From assembly GCA_033977485.1 (NCBI GenBank), contig CM066983.1, positions 110,451,580 to 110,515,579 on the forward strand: DNA of 64,000 nt, in the 5' to 3' direction. The position numbers and the translations under genes are program-made. Below, in pieces: positions 1-13,141 of this stretch (positions are counted from its first letter, which is position 1; every line of letters begins with the position of its first letter). A model generated the notes under the pieces. The model did no database searches and had not been told where the DNA came from. It worked only from the letters and a program-made list of their open reading frames with translations. The stretch comes from Hydrangea macrophylla. Lineage: Eukaryota; Streptophyta; Magnoliopsida; Cornales; Hydrangeaceae.

Positions 1-86
1 AAGGCTCAAACAAGCATTAATTTATAAAAGTTATCTAAAGCTTGTTTGGTAATTCAAAGAAACAGTACAAAAAACACAAACAAATG

Positions 87-250
87 TTAGTGCTTTGTTT
101 GGAAAAACCAAAAAAAGAAAAACAAAACAAAACAAAACCAAACAAGGCATAGCCTAACTCGGGTTGTGTAGTGCCTTGTTTGTATTAGTCATTTATTTGG
201 GAAAACTAAAAAAAAATAAAAACAAAACAAAACAAAACCAAACAAGTTAG
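87..250. repeat. A-rich direct repeats with CAAACAAG ends
   Basis: Two copies of a block run from a TTTGTTTGG-like start through an A-rich core with CAAAACAAAACAAAACC to CCAAACAAG. The block ends are mutually inverted (CTTGTTTGG and CCAAACAAG), so each copy can fold. A further CCAAACAAGGCA copy lies near 309-320. No coding content is visible. Probably decayed MITE or simple repeat. Confidence 0.5.
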
Positions 251-359
251 TGACTTGTTTGGGAAGAACGAAAAACCATACAAACCACAAAGCCAAAAAG
301 TAGTTGTGCCAAACAAGGCACAACCTACAATTTGTTGATTTTTGGGTGTTTTGAACTAA

Positions 360-519
360 ATTGTAAATATTTATAATTGTTGCTTGAAAAGTTGATTGAA
401 TAATCACTTGTAGATTAAATAATTTTAAAAGTTGAATCAAATTGTAAATATTTGTAATTATTGGTTGAAAAGTTGATTGAATCATTATTTCTACAATAAT
501 TTAATTTTAAAAGTTGATA
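360..519. repeat. Two-copy tandem repeat, about 80 bp unit
   Basis: The sequence TTGTAAATATTT..AATT..TTG..TTGAAAAGTTGATTGAAT recurs about 80 bp later with scattered substitutions, each copy ending in TTTTAAAAGTTGA. AT-rich, non-coding. Confidence 0.55.
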
Positions 520-1655
520 TAATAATAATAAGGGTTGTTTTGTGGGTGAAATGACCAACCTACCCTCACAAAAGGACAAAAAGTCAAAGTAATCATTAAA
601 GAAAAATGGAACAAAAGATATAAGTGAGAGCAAAACTGTCATTTCAAACAAACCAAGAAATACTAAAATTGGAGAAAGTTGAACTTGAATCCACTCTAAG
701 CTTCTTTTAAGTATAGTGTAGATAGATGTAGAAATCTCTTTCTTTCAGTCTAGTATAGCACAGCCTTGTGATGCTAAGGCTTTGTTTGGATAAGCAAGCA
801 ACCAAATGGGGTTTATGCCGTACTGATCAACTTTTGTGATTACAAACCCCATTTTACTGGGGTTATTTCTCAACCTTCTTTTGCTAGATGCTTGTTAATA
901 ACACCAACGTCTACAAAAGTATCTGTTAGTATCAGACTTGCTGTGTCACATATAAGATTGAACTAATCTCACCGAAGGTAGAAATCCAAATAACCAAATT
1001 GCACAATAGAATTTTGGTAAAAAAAAATTCCTTCATGTTGGATTAATTTCACATAATTATTTTATGTTGAGGGACTTTTTTTTAATTTATTAAAATCATA
1101 TCTCGATTGTGTAATTGAAATATCGGGTAAGACCTAAGACACAAAAAAGTAAAAAATGATAAAAAAAAAACTTTGAAGACTTTTGACTAAAATTTTCAAT
1201 TAACAATGGGACCTGACACGTTAATTTTTTTCCCCATCACAAATAGGGATTGAAGGTATATGCGGTTAACGACAGAAGGACAACCCTCCACACACACTTT
1301 ATATGCTTGAAAACTTTGAGCATTTGCCACTCCATTCGCTTCACATGCTGCAGGTCCACCGCGATGACAATGTGCTGGGCATCCGATTCCACTTTGAAGC
1401 CCCAAAATGGTAACAAAACCCCATACTAGCCACGAATTGAAGATCTATGAAGACCGCAAAACATTCCACACCAGCTACCTCAGAGCCACATTTATTAAAA
1501 TCTGAAAAATGAAAACAAAGAATAACCCCAAGAATCACGTAAAATTACACCCACCCCAGCTTATAATAGAGCAAATAGATTTACATTTGAGATTGCTAGT
1601 AAGCCACGATAAGTTAGTCATGAGTACAATTTTCAAATAATTAGAGAGGATTAGG
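520..1655. other. No recognisable gene
   Basis: AT-rich intergenic DNA. Two short open frames on the minus strand (about 1196-1538) sit in a slightly more GC-rich patch but resemble no family I know and have no start or splice context worth trusting. I see nothing else definable here. Confidence 0.5.
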
Positions 1656-2081
1656 GGCAGACCGACTATGGGGGCGAGGGCTGCCCCCTACTCAATTTTT
1701 GGAAGAAAAGAGAGTATATATGATAGTTCTAAAAAATATTTGAGTTTTAGTGAACTATTTGTTCATTATCATGTTTATTTTGTTGTGTTGAGAATATTAG
1801 ATATTTTTAAATAATATATTTTCTAATTTTGTTTTTCATATTTTTATATTTGGAAAAAAATAATTTTATATTTCTGTATATTATTAAACGAGCTTGAAAT
1901 CCATGTTTGAGCTTGACTTTTTATTTTTTAAACGAGCCTGAAATTCAAGCTTGATGGCGAGTTTTTCCGCGAGCCCTCTAAAACTATATAGTTTCATAAC
2001 AAATATAGACATAATATAAACCAATATATTAGTCCTTTATTTAGCTTTTTCATGAACCTATCAAAACTACATAGTAATTTA

Positions 2082-2214
2082 AGGGCAATGATATTCGCAT
2101 TCCATTGATTACTAAATGCACTCCATGGACTACATTGAGTGCATGGTATGACAGTTCTCAGAGTGGTATCATGGAGTGTATTAGTTCATTTTTGGAGTGC
2201 TAATAGTAATTCCC
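2082..2214. mobile_element. MITE, GGGAATT-type termini
   Basis: Imperfect terminal inverted repeats: GGGCAATGATATTCGCATTCC at the start against the inverse of GGAGTGCTAATAGTAATTCCC at the end. TAATTTA flanks both sides (2075-2081, 2215-2221). A 3 bp TAA duplication of Harbinger type is an alternative reading. A relative lies at 44328-44452. Confidence 0.55.
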
Positions 2215-2403
2215 TAATTTAATAGATTTACATATATAAGTCACGAGTCTTTTTCTAACGCGTCCACGAACTCTATCGAGTCAAACTCATGTGTGTTTGA
2301 GCAATTGGCTTGTTTGTTTAACGCGTCTAAATTTAGGCTTGATCATGACTTATTTTTTAAATGAGCCGAGCAGAGCCTTTATCGAACATATTTGCGAGGG
2401 GTA

Positions 2404-2524
2404 CTGCTATGTGCACATAAAGTGTGTACATAAAGATCTAGGCCATTTATTTTAGTAGAGTCCATACCTACATACATGAGAGCCACTAAAATAAACACAC
2501 TTTATGTGTACATTTTATGTACAT
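2404..2524. mobile_element. Small palindromic MITE
   Basis: The left arm GCTATGTGCACATAAAGTGTG..ACATAAA is matched in inverse by TTTATGTGTACATTTTATGTACAT at the right. About 120 bp, non-coding, nested in the larger element around it. No clear target duplication. Confidence 0.5.
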
Positions 2525-2909
2525 GAATCATGACTCGTTTGTGAGGGCTTATTCAACTCGCATATAACCCTAACTTTGCCAACTCACCCCCGCCCTCACC
2601 CTAATGGATAAAATTCTTGGTTTCGCCACTGATTAGGATAGAGAGTAACGTGGTATCCTTGTCGTATTCAATATTTACTCGGGTTGGGGGGAAGTCCTAG
2701 TGAACGAGTTGGGTTGGAGTCAGATTGGTTCAACTGGACTCAATTATTGCGGGTTTCCGGGGTTGTCTATGGACTCGATCCATTCTCAGCTCAACCCGTG
2801 TTTGATCCGGTCCGAACCTGCCCATTTTTCAGGGCCATTGCTCCGGTAGGGCTGAACCCATGACCCGGTTCACTTTAACTGTCTGGGTTTTAGAACATTT
2901 TGAAGCTCT

Positions 2910-2917
2910 AAACCCTA
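2910..2917 (+). promoter_or_regulatory. telo-box upstream of the RH57-like helicase gene
   Basis: AAACCCTA lies 110 bp upstream of the helicase start codon. The telo-box (AAACCCTAA) is a known promoter or leader element of plant translation and ribosome-biogenesis genes, which fits the role of this helicase. A second copy precedes the EF1A leader at 26074. Presence of the motif is seen; function is inferred. Confidence 0.5.
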
Positions 2918-3026
2918 GTTAGTACTACTATAATATAGCAGTCCCTGATATACATATATGATGATATGTATTGCTTTGAAGAGAAAAATTCTATAGAGGA
3001 TCTTATTGGGGTGATTGTCTTCAGCC

Positions 3027-3652
3027 ATGGAAAAGGGTACCTCCTTTTTATTCTCAGGCATCAATTTTGATCGAAAGAGGTTCGCCACCGACTTCGCCAG
3101 ATTCAAGGTAATTTTATTTTTATTTTTATTTTTATTTTTTCGGGGGGAAAAAACCAAAGCTTTCTTAATCACTGTTTGGTTTCCGAGAAAATTAAGGAGA
3201 AAGAAAGAACGCAAAATAAATTGGGAAATCTGTAATTGGTCATGAAAGTTTCGGTTTTTCAATTTTCGCATAGCAGAAAAAAGAAAGTGATGATTCGATG
3301 GAGAAGCCGAGCTTGGTGGAAAGCACAAACGTTGAACTTGAGGAGAGGGCAATGCCCGCAAGGAAGAGGAAGAGGAGGGCAATAGTTTCAGGTAAGTTTG
3401 CTATATATATGTGTGTGTGTGTGTGTAGAAAATTTGCATTGCAGAGATTAGTAACAAACACTGAACAATCAGAAGAATTCAACTTCCGATAAGCTTACTA
3501 TTTGAGTGTTCGGTTTTCGTTTGTTTAGAAAAGGTTGAAGGATTCAGTGTATTCAAGAGTTCAATAGAAGAAGCTGTTACTGAAGAGAATGACCAGATTG
3601 AAACTGACATTTCCCTTGGAAAGAAGGAAGTGCATAGGCAAATGGAGGTTTT

Positions 3653-3711
<59 letters not shown>

Positions 3712-6700
3712 TCATATACATATCTTGCTGTGGGGGGATTGTTTTACCTCTCAACCCAATTGAGTGGGTAGTTTTTGGTTTGACACCTTTTGTTTTCTAA
3801 TTTCTTCTCTTCTCTTTAATGAGTCTAGAGGGATGCAGTGTTCCGGAAGAAGCATAACATTCATACCTCTGGGAGTAATGTCCCATCACCTCTTCAGAAT
3901 TTTGTAGAGTTACAATCGAGGTATTTCTTCAATCTTTTTCTCCCAAATTTGTATCTTGGACACTCTATGCAGCTATCGAATTGTTCTCTTTTAAAATGTT
4001 TAAATTTTGTAGCATCATTTATGTGCTGCATACCAATTCTCTTTACTGAAAATCATTTTAGAACTACTTTTCTTTTTCTTGTTTAAAATCCTTACGAAAA
4101 TTTTACATTATGTAGAAGCATCGAATTCTTTTTTTAACATTGTTAATGTCAACTTTTGTCATTTCACTTGAATTCATAATCTTTCATCTATAACTAGACA
4201 CAAAACTATATTTGTAAATAATACAAACAACAATATATACTCTTTTCACCTTATGGTTGCCTTCTCGTTAGCGTCAATTAAGAGATAAGGTCATGTCTGA
4301 ATGAATAAGATTCATTATCTGCAAGCCAAAATTCAAAATTAGGAAAACTGGTTGGTCTTCAAGGTCTGATTTGCCATTTGTGTGGTCAGACCATGTTTTT
4401 TTCTTTATTTATTTTTGGGTTAAATACATATTAGCACCCTGTAGTTAGGCCCATTTTCACTTTACCCCCCTGTGGTTTAAAAGTGGACACTTAACCTCCT
4501 GTGATTTTGGACTAAAGTGAAACTACTAAGATTTATCTCAAAATAGCCCATTTTCACTTTACCATTCTGTGGTTTAAAAGTGGACACTTAACCCCCTGTG
4601 GTTTTGGACTAAAGTGAAACTACTAAGATTTATCTCAAAATAGCCCCACATGGAATTAAGTGTTAAAATTATCCCCATATGGGAAAGTTTAAGGGTTAAA
4701 ATTAATCTCACATAGTCAGTTAACCCCAAAATTAGCTCACCGAAGGGGTTAATTGTTAAAAATTAGCCCCGCATGGTTGGGTTAAATGGAAACATTATCT
4801 CTACATAGGGGATTAACCCCAAAATTAACCTCACAAAAGGGGGTTAAGTGTAAATACTTTTGGCTAATTTTAGAATTTTCATTAGTTTTGAAGGAAATCT
4901 TAATAGTTTCACTTTGGTCCGAAATCACAAGGGGGTTAAGTGTCCCTAACCACAGGGGGGTAAAATGTATTTAACCCTTTATTTTTTTTTGTCTGGTCAT
5001 GTTTTAAAGAAGTGATGGTAGTCTATCACTTAATCATGTAAATTTCCTATTCCGGCTTCCTTTGTATATTTGCATTCTGAGGTCGAACTTTGGAACCTCA
5101 GGAGTTGATATCATAATGAACATTTTTTTAAAAAATTGCTTAGATATTGTTTAAGTTTCACGGGCACACATGGCACCAACATGATAAGATGGTTATTTAT
5201 CTATTGTGTACTAGCTTTGAAAAACTTTATTTCATGATAAGTAAGTCCAATGAAATCGCTAACTTATCATTTATATAATCACGCATGAAAAAAGAACATA
5301 AAAGACTCGGTATCATTGAGTATATGAACTATTACACAAATAATCCAGTGAACTCTCTACTTTAAATATAAAACTTTATATATCTTTTCTGTTTTTAAAC
5401 ACAGGCGAACTGATTGTAACTTTACGTGATAGTTTTTTCCCTTACAATGGTACTTTCTTTTGCCTTGCTGAGAGTGTCATCTAGTAAATGATTTTTCACT
5501 TTCTTTTTGTAAATGTCCGTATTTTGTATCAGTTAGCTTGATTTGTCCGGTTATAATCTTCCCATTGCATTGTAAAAACACTTGAATGCTTTATTGCTTT
5601 TAATAATTTTTTCCCCTCTTTGTTTCAAAAGGCATAAAAGGGGGTACACAGTGCACACATGTACACTGCAAATATACATCACTATGTACCACAAATATGT
5701 ATCCTGAAAAGGAGCAGAAAATCGGAAAAAATAGCAAATAGAAGATGAAAAAAATACAAGAAAGCAAAGGCGGATGTTTTCTCACTTGGCATTTTTGATT
5801 GGCCAGTATTTTGTTCAACACATTTGATTTGTCCGGTTATTTCACCTCTCATCATTCAAGCTACTAATTTTTCAGTGTCCCTTCTCTGTTCTCACTATTT
5901 TCAAAAATGTTTGCTTGCAATCTTTACGGCTGGAGATGATATATATTTGTTATTTCACAGATATGGATGTAAACCATATTTATTACGCAATCTGGCAGAC
6001 CTTGGATTTACAGAGCCAACACCAATACAAAGGCAGGCCATGCCAGTGCTTCTATCTGTATGATCTTCTGTTTTAAGATCCTTTTCTTTTTTCATCATGT
6101 TGATTCTATATGCTTTAAGTCCTCAGAATTTCACCTTCTTCACCCACCCCAAAAAGGAAAAAAGGAAAACTATATCATATATATTTTAAGTTGTTTTAGC
6201 ATTTAAGACAAGATTTATTGGAGTTTTCTCTTAAACTTTATTGTTGTTTTGTAATAGGGGAGGGAATGCTTTGCTTGTGCTCCAACAGGTTCTGGCAAAA
6301 CCTTGGCTTTTGTCTGCCCCATGCTTATGAAACTTGAGGTATTGTTAGAGGCCTTTTAGCTATGGTTGTTAGAATCGGTCGTTTAATACAAGTCGATTCG
6401 AGTTTCATACAACCCGACATAATTCATGATTCTATAAGTTCACACTTCCTAGTTTTGAACTTTGAAATTTTAAATTAAGTGGAAAACTTTCAAAATCTTG
6501 AGCCTTGATATTGCATAAAACTTGTACTAAATTACTATTTTGTTCATTTTAAACATTGTACATACATTTATCTATGTACATAGTATATACATTTGTATTA
6601 CTATTATTTAAAAAAAAAAAAGGGTGATTCTTACTATGCACGATTCATAGTTTTGCAAACCGATTGGCGATTCGATTCATGATTTGACAACAATGCTTTT

Positions 6701-9700
6701 AACTACTATTGCCAAGGTCAATTGTCTAATTCTTCTCATGAACTTTATTCCATTTGATCAGCATGCTTCAAGGGATGGTGTCCGGGCTGTGATCCTTTGT
6801 CCTACGCGAGAATTAGCTGCTCAAACAGCAAGAGAGTGCAAGAAGGTAGCAAAAGGGAAGAAATTTTACATCAAATTAATGACTAAGCAGCTTCTTCAAA
6901 GTGTTGATTTTTCCAAACTTCCTTGTGATGTACTCATATCCACACCACTTCGCCTTAAGCTTGCTATCCGCAAGAAAAAGCTTAATTTAAGCAGGTAACT
7001 ACCAGAAAATTATCTAATATATATGGTGATTTGAATTCTCGCAGACTAGCAGGACAGTAACCAATGAATGTTGATTGCCCAAGTGTTGTGTGAAAATCCT
7101 TCTTAGTGACACTTTTGGATTCCTACAACAGAAATGATATTCTTCTTGTTCTATGCATAAGCTGCTTATACCCCAAATATAAATGATTGTGGTAAGAATA
7201 ACAAAAAATGAACTGACTGATCCTAAGGGAAGGAATCTAAGACACCTTAGATTAACGAACATTAGAATATGCTATAGTATCTAGCGATGGAGTCTTTGAG
7301 TTTCAATGAATACTATGTTCTGCGTAGAGTCTTTGATGGTCTATTAATATCACCACTTGCTTTTATTATGTGGTCCGATTGTACTAAAATTACCAATAGA
7401 AATTGATGTTGTTATTGTTAGTTGCACCACGCACTTGGGAGGAGTCCGACTTTCTCATGTAGCTTTTGTTTTCTCGCTTAATAATGTTCCTGCCTTCATA
7501 TATGACAGGGTTGCTATGAATCCAATCTCTGATCAGTTTATGATTAAATGATATTTTGTTGAAGTCTCTGGAACTTAGGAGATAGAATCAAACTGTCAGG
7601 TTGAAGGGCATTCTTTATATCACTTCACTGTTTGAGTTGATTCACCTGTTTAATGAGTCACAAACAGTTGTGGCATTTTTATAGTTTATCTGAAACAATT
7701 TCTACAGTTTATCTTATACTCGCGCTATATGTTTTTTTTTTTCAAAAAGAATTATAGAGAAAGCAAAACATATATCTTGAACTCTCTTTAAATTTAGAAG
7801 CAAGAAGTAATGAGCTTTTAATAGAACCTTTTTTTTAGGTTGCTCAAAACTAATTAATGAGAAGCTAATAATGGTTTTACTCTTTGGGTTTTGAGTAAGT
7901 ATGATAGACGCCAATGGAAAGACCAGGTTTCAGAATTTCACTTGTAGTGATCGACTAGATGAAAATGGAATGACCAGCATTCTAGAAACACAGTGGATTA
8001 CCATTAACATACTCCAACTTGATATCTTGTATTCTGCAGGGTTGAGTACCTCGTACTCGATGAATCTGATAAGTTATTTGAGCTTGGCTTGGTGGATCAG
8101 GTTGATTCGGTGGTTAAAGCATGCTCCAATCCTTCAATAATCCGCTCATTATTCAGTGCTACTTTACCTGATTCAGTTGAAGAACTTGCACGCACAATAA
8201 TGCACGATGCTGTTCGAGTTATTATTGGGAGGAAGTAAGTATTAGATTGGTTATTACAAAAGTATCGAGTAAATCTCATTATGTGAAAAATTTTTTTTTC
8301 GTTCTGTACATCTAGTTGAACCTTGGTAGTCACTGTGGTGTCACCTCGTTTTGTGAATGTGCAGAACATGGTTGTTAGGATTGGTCAATTCAGGAGTTGA
8401 TTCGAGATATGATTCACAATTCCTGCTTTTGAACTTTGAAGGGGTTATTTTTCCCCAGGAAATATGAACTTCGAAGTTTTCAGTAGAAAACTTGAGGCTT
8501 ATATTGAATGAAACTAGTGTTCAATTGTTAGTTAATTTGTTATTTTGATAAACAGTTTCACGATTCACTTTGTTCAAATAGTTATATTTGGAATTTTGAA
8601 CAGGAATTCGGCTTCTGAATCAATAAAGCAAAAACTGGTTTTTGTTGGAAGTGAAGAAGGGAAGCTTCTAGCTCTTCGTCAAAGCTTTGCAGAGGTATCC
8701 ACATGTTGGACAGCTTGTCTGTCCCACAATTCTTATTGTGCTGTATCATTTATAGAAGTCATTTATCTATATACATTCTTATAAATAAATAAGTACAAAG
8801 CTGTTCATTCCTAACCATTGGGTATCTAGCTTGAGTATCCATGCTGCCACCTCATATAGGGGTCAGCTGTGAACAGGTGTGTGTATGTGCGTATCAGAAA
8901 TAAATGGTTACTTCTGGACTATATAAAATGAATGAACTAAGATCTTTCCTGCTATTAGTTAATGTGGAAAGTTTCATTTCTTCGCCAAGCATTTTTATTC
9001 CTTGTATTCTTCTGCAGAGTCTGAATCCCCCAGTTCTAGTTTTTGTTCAAAACAAGGAACGGACAAAGGATCTTTACAAGGAATTGGCGTTTGATGACAT
9101 ACGAGCTAATGTTATACATTCTGATCTGTCCCAAATACAGGTAATCTCTGAATCATTCTTGTAGATTAACAAGTTAGATCTTGATACTTGAATATCTTTT
9201 TGGCCAAGTTAAAATGTAGCCAATGAAATAATGAATATGAATTTCTATTTGAAAGGACTTAATTTGTTGGTCACAGGAAGAAGAGTGGGTTTTGCGATTA
9301 AAATTCTTCCACAAGGTCTCTTATTCTGATGAATTTGGAGCATCGGTTATGGTCACTTCAAACCTGTTAGAAGTCCTGAGCTGGTCTTTTTGAACCACCC
9401 TGTCTCTCTCAAGATTTTAAAAAGCCTTTTCAGCATTAGAATTTTAATATGAGCAATGCTATGCTTCCCAAATTTTTATCCCAAAAGTGCTTCCCAAATG
9501 ATGTGGCAGTGGGTCAGATAAACAACTTCCAATCAAAATTCAACTGGTTCCACTGTAATAGACCTGGCCGTACTGTCACATCATTTGGGAAGCACTTTTG
9601 GGATAAAAATTTGGGAAGCATAGCATTACTCTGTTAATGTTACTTTCATGTGAACCTTTCAGTGTTTATAGTTTGATCCCCTTTGGATTTAAAATTTAAA

Positions 9701-10747
9701 TAAATCTCATATTTCCCAACATATCTTACATATAAGCCATTTGTTTGTCGTAGTTTGGTCCATCATATTAGAGGGTTTTCACCACTTTTCCAATCTAAAT
9801 ATATTTTATATGTTTAACTTGGGGTGCCTCACTTCCGACCCCCCAATTGAGGAAAATGACCAGGATCGACCTTCTGACCAAGGTCCATTACCACTAACCG
9901 AATATGATGAAGATTTAGCTTATTCATGGCATTAGCTATTGTAACACAAGATTTTGAATTGCATGACTGTCCTATGTTGTCTTTTCCATCTTTTTGTAAC
10001 CATTATTTATTGTTTCCTGTTATTTGTTAGTTGTACAATTGTATCTAGATTTATGCTTATATATCTTAAATTCTTAATTATATGCAGCGAGAAAATGCTG
10101 TTGATGACTTCAGAGCTGGCAAAACATGGGTTTTAATTGCCACTGATGTTATTGCCCGGGGTATGGATTTCAAAGGTGTCAATTGTGTGATTAATTACGA
10201 CTTTCCAGATTCTGCTGCAGCGTACATCCACAGGATTGGTACATTAATCAGCCTTACCCAACTCCACCAACTCATCAACAACTAAGGCTTCGTTTGGTTG
10301 CAGATTTAGAAAAGGAAAAGGAAAAAAGAAGAAAATTCAAACTTCTAATTTATTTCTCATTGTATTTTCTTTTCCTTCCTAATTCCCCTATTAACCAAAC
10401 AAAAAATAGGCGTTTTCCGTGATGGTTTCCTTTCCTTTCCATCACTGAAAACACGAACCTAACAGAGCCTGAAGTGACTTTTTGAATTTTACTCTTGTTT
10501 TTTTAGTCGCTGAAACCAGTTTTTCATCTTTCAAACAGGTCGGTCTGGCAGAGCAGGGAGGAGTGGAGAAGCTATTACGCTATATACAGAAGCGGATGTT
10601 CCATTCTTGCGTAACATAGCCAATGTGATGGCGGCTTCTGGTTGTGAGGTTCCATCGTGGATCATGTCCTTGCAGAAGAAAAGGTGGAAGAAGCACAGGC
10701 CACGCAGAGATGCTGTGTCAACCAAACCAAATGATCAGGATGAATAA
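3027..10747 (+). CDS. RH57: DEAD-box ATP-dependent RNA helicase, RH57/ROK1/DDX52 type
   Basis: Twelve exons: 3027-3107, 3277-3391, 3529-3647, 3829-3920, 5961-6057, 6258-6338, 6762-6994, 8040-8234, 8604-8694, 9018-9140, 10088-10238 and 10539-10747, all with GT-AG introns and consistent phase, giving 528 aa. The start is the ATG in GCCATGG; the MEKG..FLF..FDRKRF N-terminus is typical of plant RH57. Motifs: Q-motif PTPIQ near 155-159; Walker A APTGSGKT 176-183; PTRELA 209-214; DESD (motif II) 280-283; SAT 312-314; ARGMDF near 432-437; HRIGRSGR 457-464. DESD in place of DEAD is characteristic of the ROK1 group. The basic tail [11 protein letters not shown] is also typical. By homology it works in nucleolar 40S/18S pre-rRNA processing. 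Introns 4, 10 and 11 carry small transposons; none disrupts a splice site. Confidence 0.97.
3655..3711. repeat. (CT)n-(AC)n compound microsatellite in helicase intron 3
   Basis: An uninterrupted CT run to 3683 is followed by an AC run to 3711, starting only a few bases after the exon 3 donor at 3648. Likely length-polymorphic and usable as a marker. Confidence 0.95.
4417..4977. mobile_element. Mutator-like foldback element in helicase intron 4
   Basis: The element begins GGGTTAAATACAT and ends ATGTATTTAACCC, with long inverted arms of phrases such as CTGTGGTTTAAAAGTGGACAC and GTGATTTTGGACTAAAGTG. The 9 bp sequence TTTATTTTT flanks both ends exactly (4408-4416 and 4978-4986), the duplication size of Mutator-like elements. 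The left half also contains an internal direct duplication (about 4445-4545 and 4550-4645). No transposase. It lies well away from the splice sites. Confidence 0.8.
9451..9632. mobile_element. MITE with 55 bp inverted repeats in helicase intron 10
   Basis: The left arm, GAGCAATGCTATGCTTCCCA onward to ATGATGTG, is matched almost perfectly by the inverse of the right arm ending in GCATAGCATTACTC. A short unrelated loop separates the arms. The whole intronic RNA segment could fold into a strong hairpin. A fragment with the same terminal phrase (GAGTAATGCTGCTTCCCAAAT) appears near 54184. Confidence 0.8.
10283..10472. mobile_element. MITE-like insertion in helicase intron 11
   Basis: Starts AGGCTTCGTTTGGTTGCAGATTTAG and ends in AACCTAACAGAGCCT, the inverse of the start with changes. 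The interior is rich in GGAAAAGGAAAA. Similar sequence (GTTTGG..GCAGATTTAGA..GGAAAGG) occurs twice in intron 3 of the IQD gene near 49801-50150, so this is a dispersed family. Confidence 0.55.
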
Positions 10748-13141
10748 GGAGTGGTTGTGGCTAGTTTTCTTCTCGGATCAATATTTTCGTAAGTTCTCTT
10801 GTTTTTTACTGTTATCCAATTTTACTGATTCAATGTTTGTTTTTTCAGTGCTATGTTGTCTGAAATGAATTGTTGTCATTGAATCTTAGTTTCAATAGGG
10901 AAATGATACTTAGAAGCTGTATGGGATAGCTTTTTGGGGCCAACAATTTATTTATGAGTGAGTGTGATAAAGTTGTGACAGTTTGGATTTAGCTTGGTAA
11001 AAAATCGATTCCTTTTTAAAGCTAAAGAACAGATTCTTTACAAAGCTCCAAGTTGTAGCTTTTTAGAAAATCTCTTATTCCAAAAGGTGACTATTTTAAA
11101 ACTAACCCAAAAAAGCTCTTAATTTTCTGTTTTTTTTACGGATTTGTTGGGGTATCTGGTACTTCAATTACAGCTTGCTGGTCTAATATGAATGCTTCAT
11201 CAAGTGCAAGTATCGTCGTATGAACTCAACTAGAAAAGCTCCGGATGACTGATTAGGAACAGACTTTTTCTGCCTCTGCTAGACCAGAACACAGTAAGTC
11301 ATGGCCGGCAATAGATAGGTTTGACTGCTATGATCAAATCTTTTAAACCAGTATAGATTTTGTAAAAAATTGTTCAAACATGTGATAATGGGAGCTGTAA
11401 AATTTACTTGAAGCTTTTGCAAGTTTTGTGGGATGATAGTTATGTTGGCATTATTCAACATTTTAACTCTCAGATCTTTTTGGGGGAAATTTTGATAAAT
11501 TTTTTTTATTATAGAAATTATGATTTTAAGGATTTTTTCAGAAAATCATTTTTTGATATTTTTTTTTGATATTTTTTAGTGGATAATAGAGACTTGTCTG
11601 ACGGGGGAAAGTGTGCAAACCCTTCATCATCAAATACTTCTGTTGGAAAGACTACGTTAAGTCAAAATAAAAAAGCAACCTTATACGCACACTTTTTGGG
11701 GGGAAAGGAAATTATTTCAAGGAAAGCGTTAGGTTTTTTTTTTTTTTGGATAAGGAGGAAAGCATTAATTGGCCAAGGCAATTGTTGGAAAACCTCGGTT
11801 TGGTATGGAACTAATGGAAGTAACAGTTTTTTAGCTGCACTATGAAAAAAAAAATTATGCACGTTAGATATAGAGCGAGAAAAAAGATAAAATAATGGTT
11901 GAGATGAAGATGGGAACGTGATAGAGAGAATTATTTGCTTAAAGGTGTAGGAGTATGGAGTTTCCATTAACCCCCAACCCACGTTCCTATGTTGAGACAC
12001 CTCCTCCAAACTTAAAAGGAGAAGCAAGTAAGACTTGTTTTTTTTAAAGAAACAAATACTTTATTAGAACACATTATGTGAATAAGTTGAAAATGAAGAT
12101 GATAATATAATGATAATTGACAATAATTCATTCTGCAAATGTCATTCCACACGGACCAAGGTTACAGTGAAAACAATAAGAAGAAACACATGAGAGCAAG
12201 AGAAATATTACAAGGAAAGGGGCTGTGGTTGGAAAAAGACCAAAGCTAAACATAGAATGTTGGTATCTTGGATCAATTTGATAATATGATGCTAGATATA
12301 AAGGGTACCAACACTTCCCATTCAAAAGTACACCTCCATTGATTTCAATTAAACATGGTAAAGGAGATTCTCACTATGAAAACAAAAGAAAGCATGAACA
12401 GATTAAGCAACACCGACTCTGGATTCTCACTGATCATCCTCATTTTTCTCAAGTAATATTTGCTGCAAAACCAAAGACAAAAAAAAAAAAAGATGAAAAA
12501 ACAAAAACAAAAATACTTTCAATGTAATTGAGAATGGAACAAATGAAATTATTTTCTCATTCAATTTCAAAATCAAATGCCTATTCTTGTGGACGTATCC
12601 AAGTTCAAACAGCTGATGATCAGTACTATCTGCTTTAACCCAATAATATTATAAAATAGTTAATCAACTTTTCAGGCCTTCAACAAACAGCAGACCAAAA
12701 AATGGATTTTACCTTTTCTCATCCAATCCCTTCTAGGTCTAATTTTTTCACTGTCACCTTTCAGTTCTTATCAAACACCCTTTTGACTTCGTCAGAGATT
12801 CCAAGCGACTCAATTTTACAGTCAGATAAAGATGCAACTTGCAAGCTTGCATTCCCACAGTAAACTTCAACTAACCTGTAATATGCCAGACACAATACAT
12901 TTGGTTGGGACTACTTTGCAATAGGATGTTCTGCAATCCCACGCTGAGTATTAGCTTGTTCTTATTGTGGTCAGACGTGAGCTTCAGCCTAGACACCAAT
13001 CACCACGAGACCACTATATACAGATAAACATCAGAAACTAAGCTCTTATCAACTTGCTTCACGTGCATTCTATATATCTTGATTGCTTTTCATGTCAACG
13101 ATATGTTAAAATTGGCCTCACAGAAGATTCATAAACCACCT
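10748..13141. other. Helicase 3' region and intergenic DNA
   Basis: The first 150-200 bases should be the helicase 3' UTR. The remainder is AT-rich with T and A runs (for example 11728-11748 and 12480-12491) and no convincing open frame, RNA gene or structured repeat that I can name. Confidence 0.5.

Larger units (their letters stand above)
1656..2630. mobile_element. Probable hAT-like non-autonomous element
   Basis: The segment starts GGGCAGACCGAC near a GGGGGCGAGGGCTGCCCCC stretch and ends in TTGGTTTCGCCACT. The inverse of the end (AGTGGCGAAACC) is a common plant hAT-like terminus. It is flanked by the direct repeat GATTAGG (1649-1655 and 2631-2637). Two smaller MITEs appear nested in it (2082-2214 and 2404-2524). 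The interior is AT-rich and has GAGCTTG/GAGCCGAG phrases also present at 23934-24280. Terminal similarity is weak, so the class is tentative. Confidence 0.45.
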
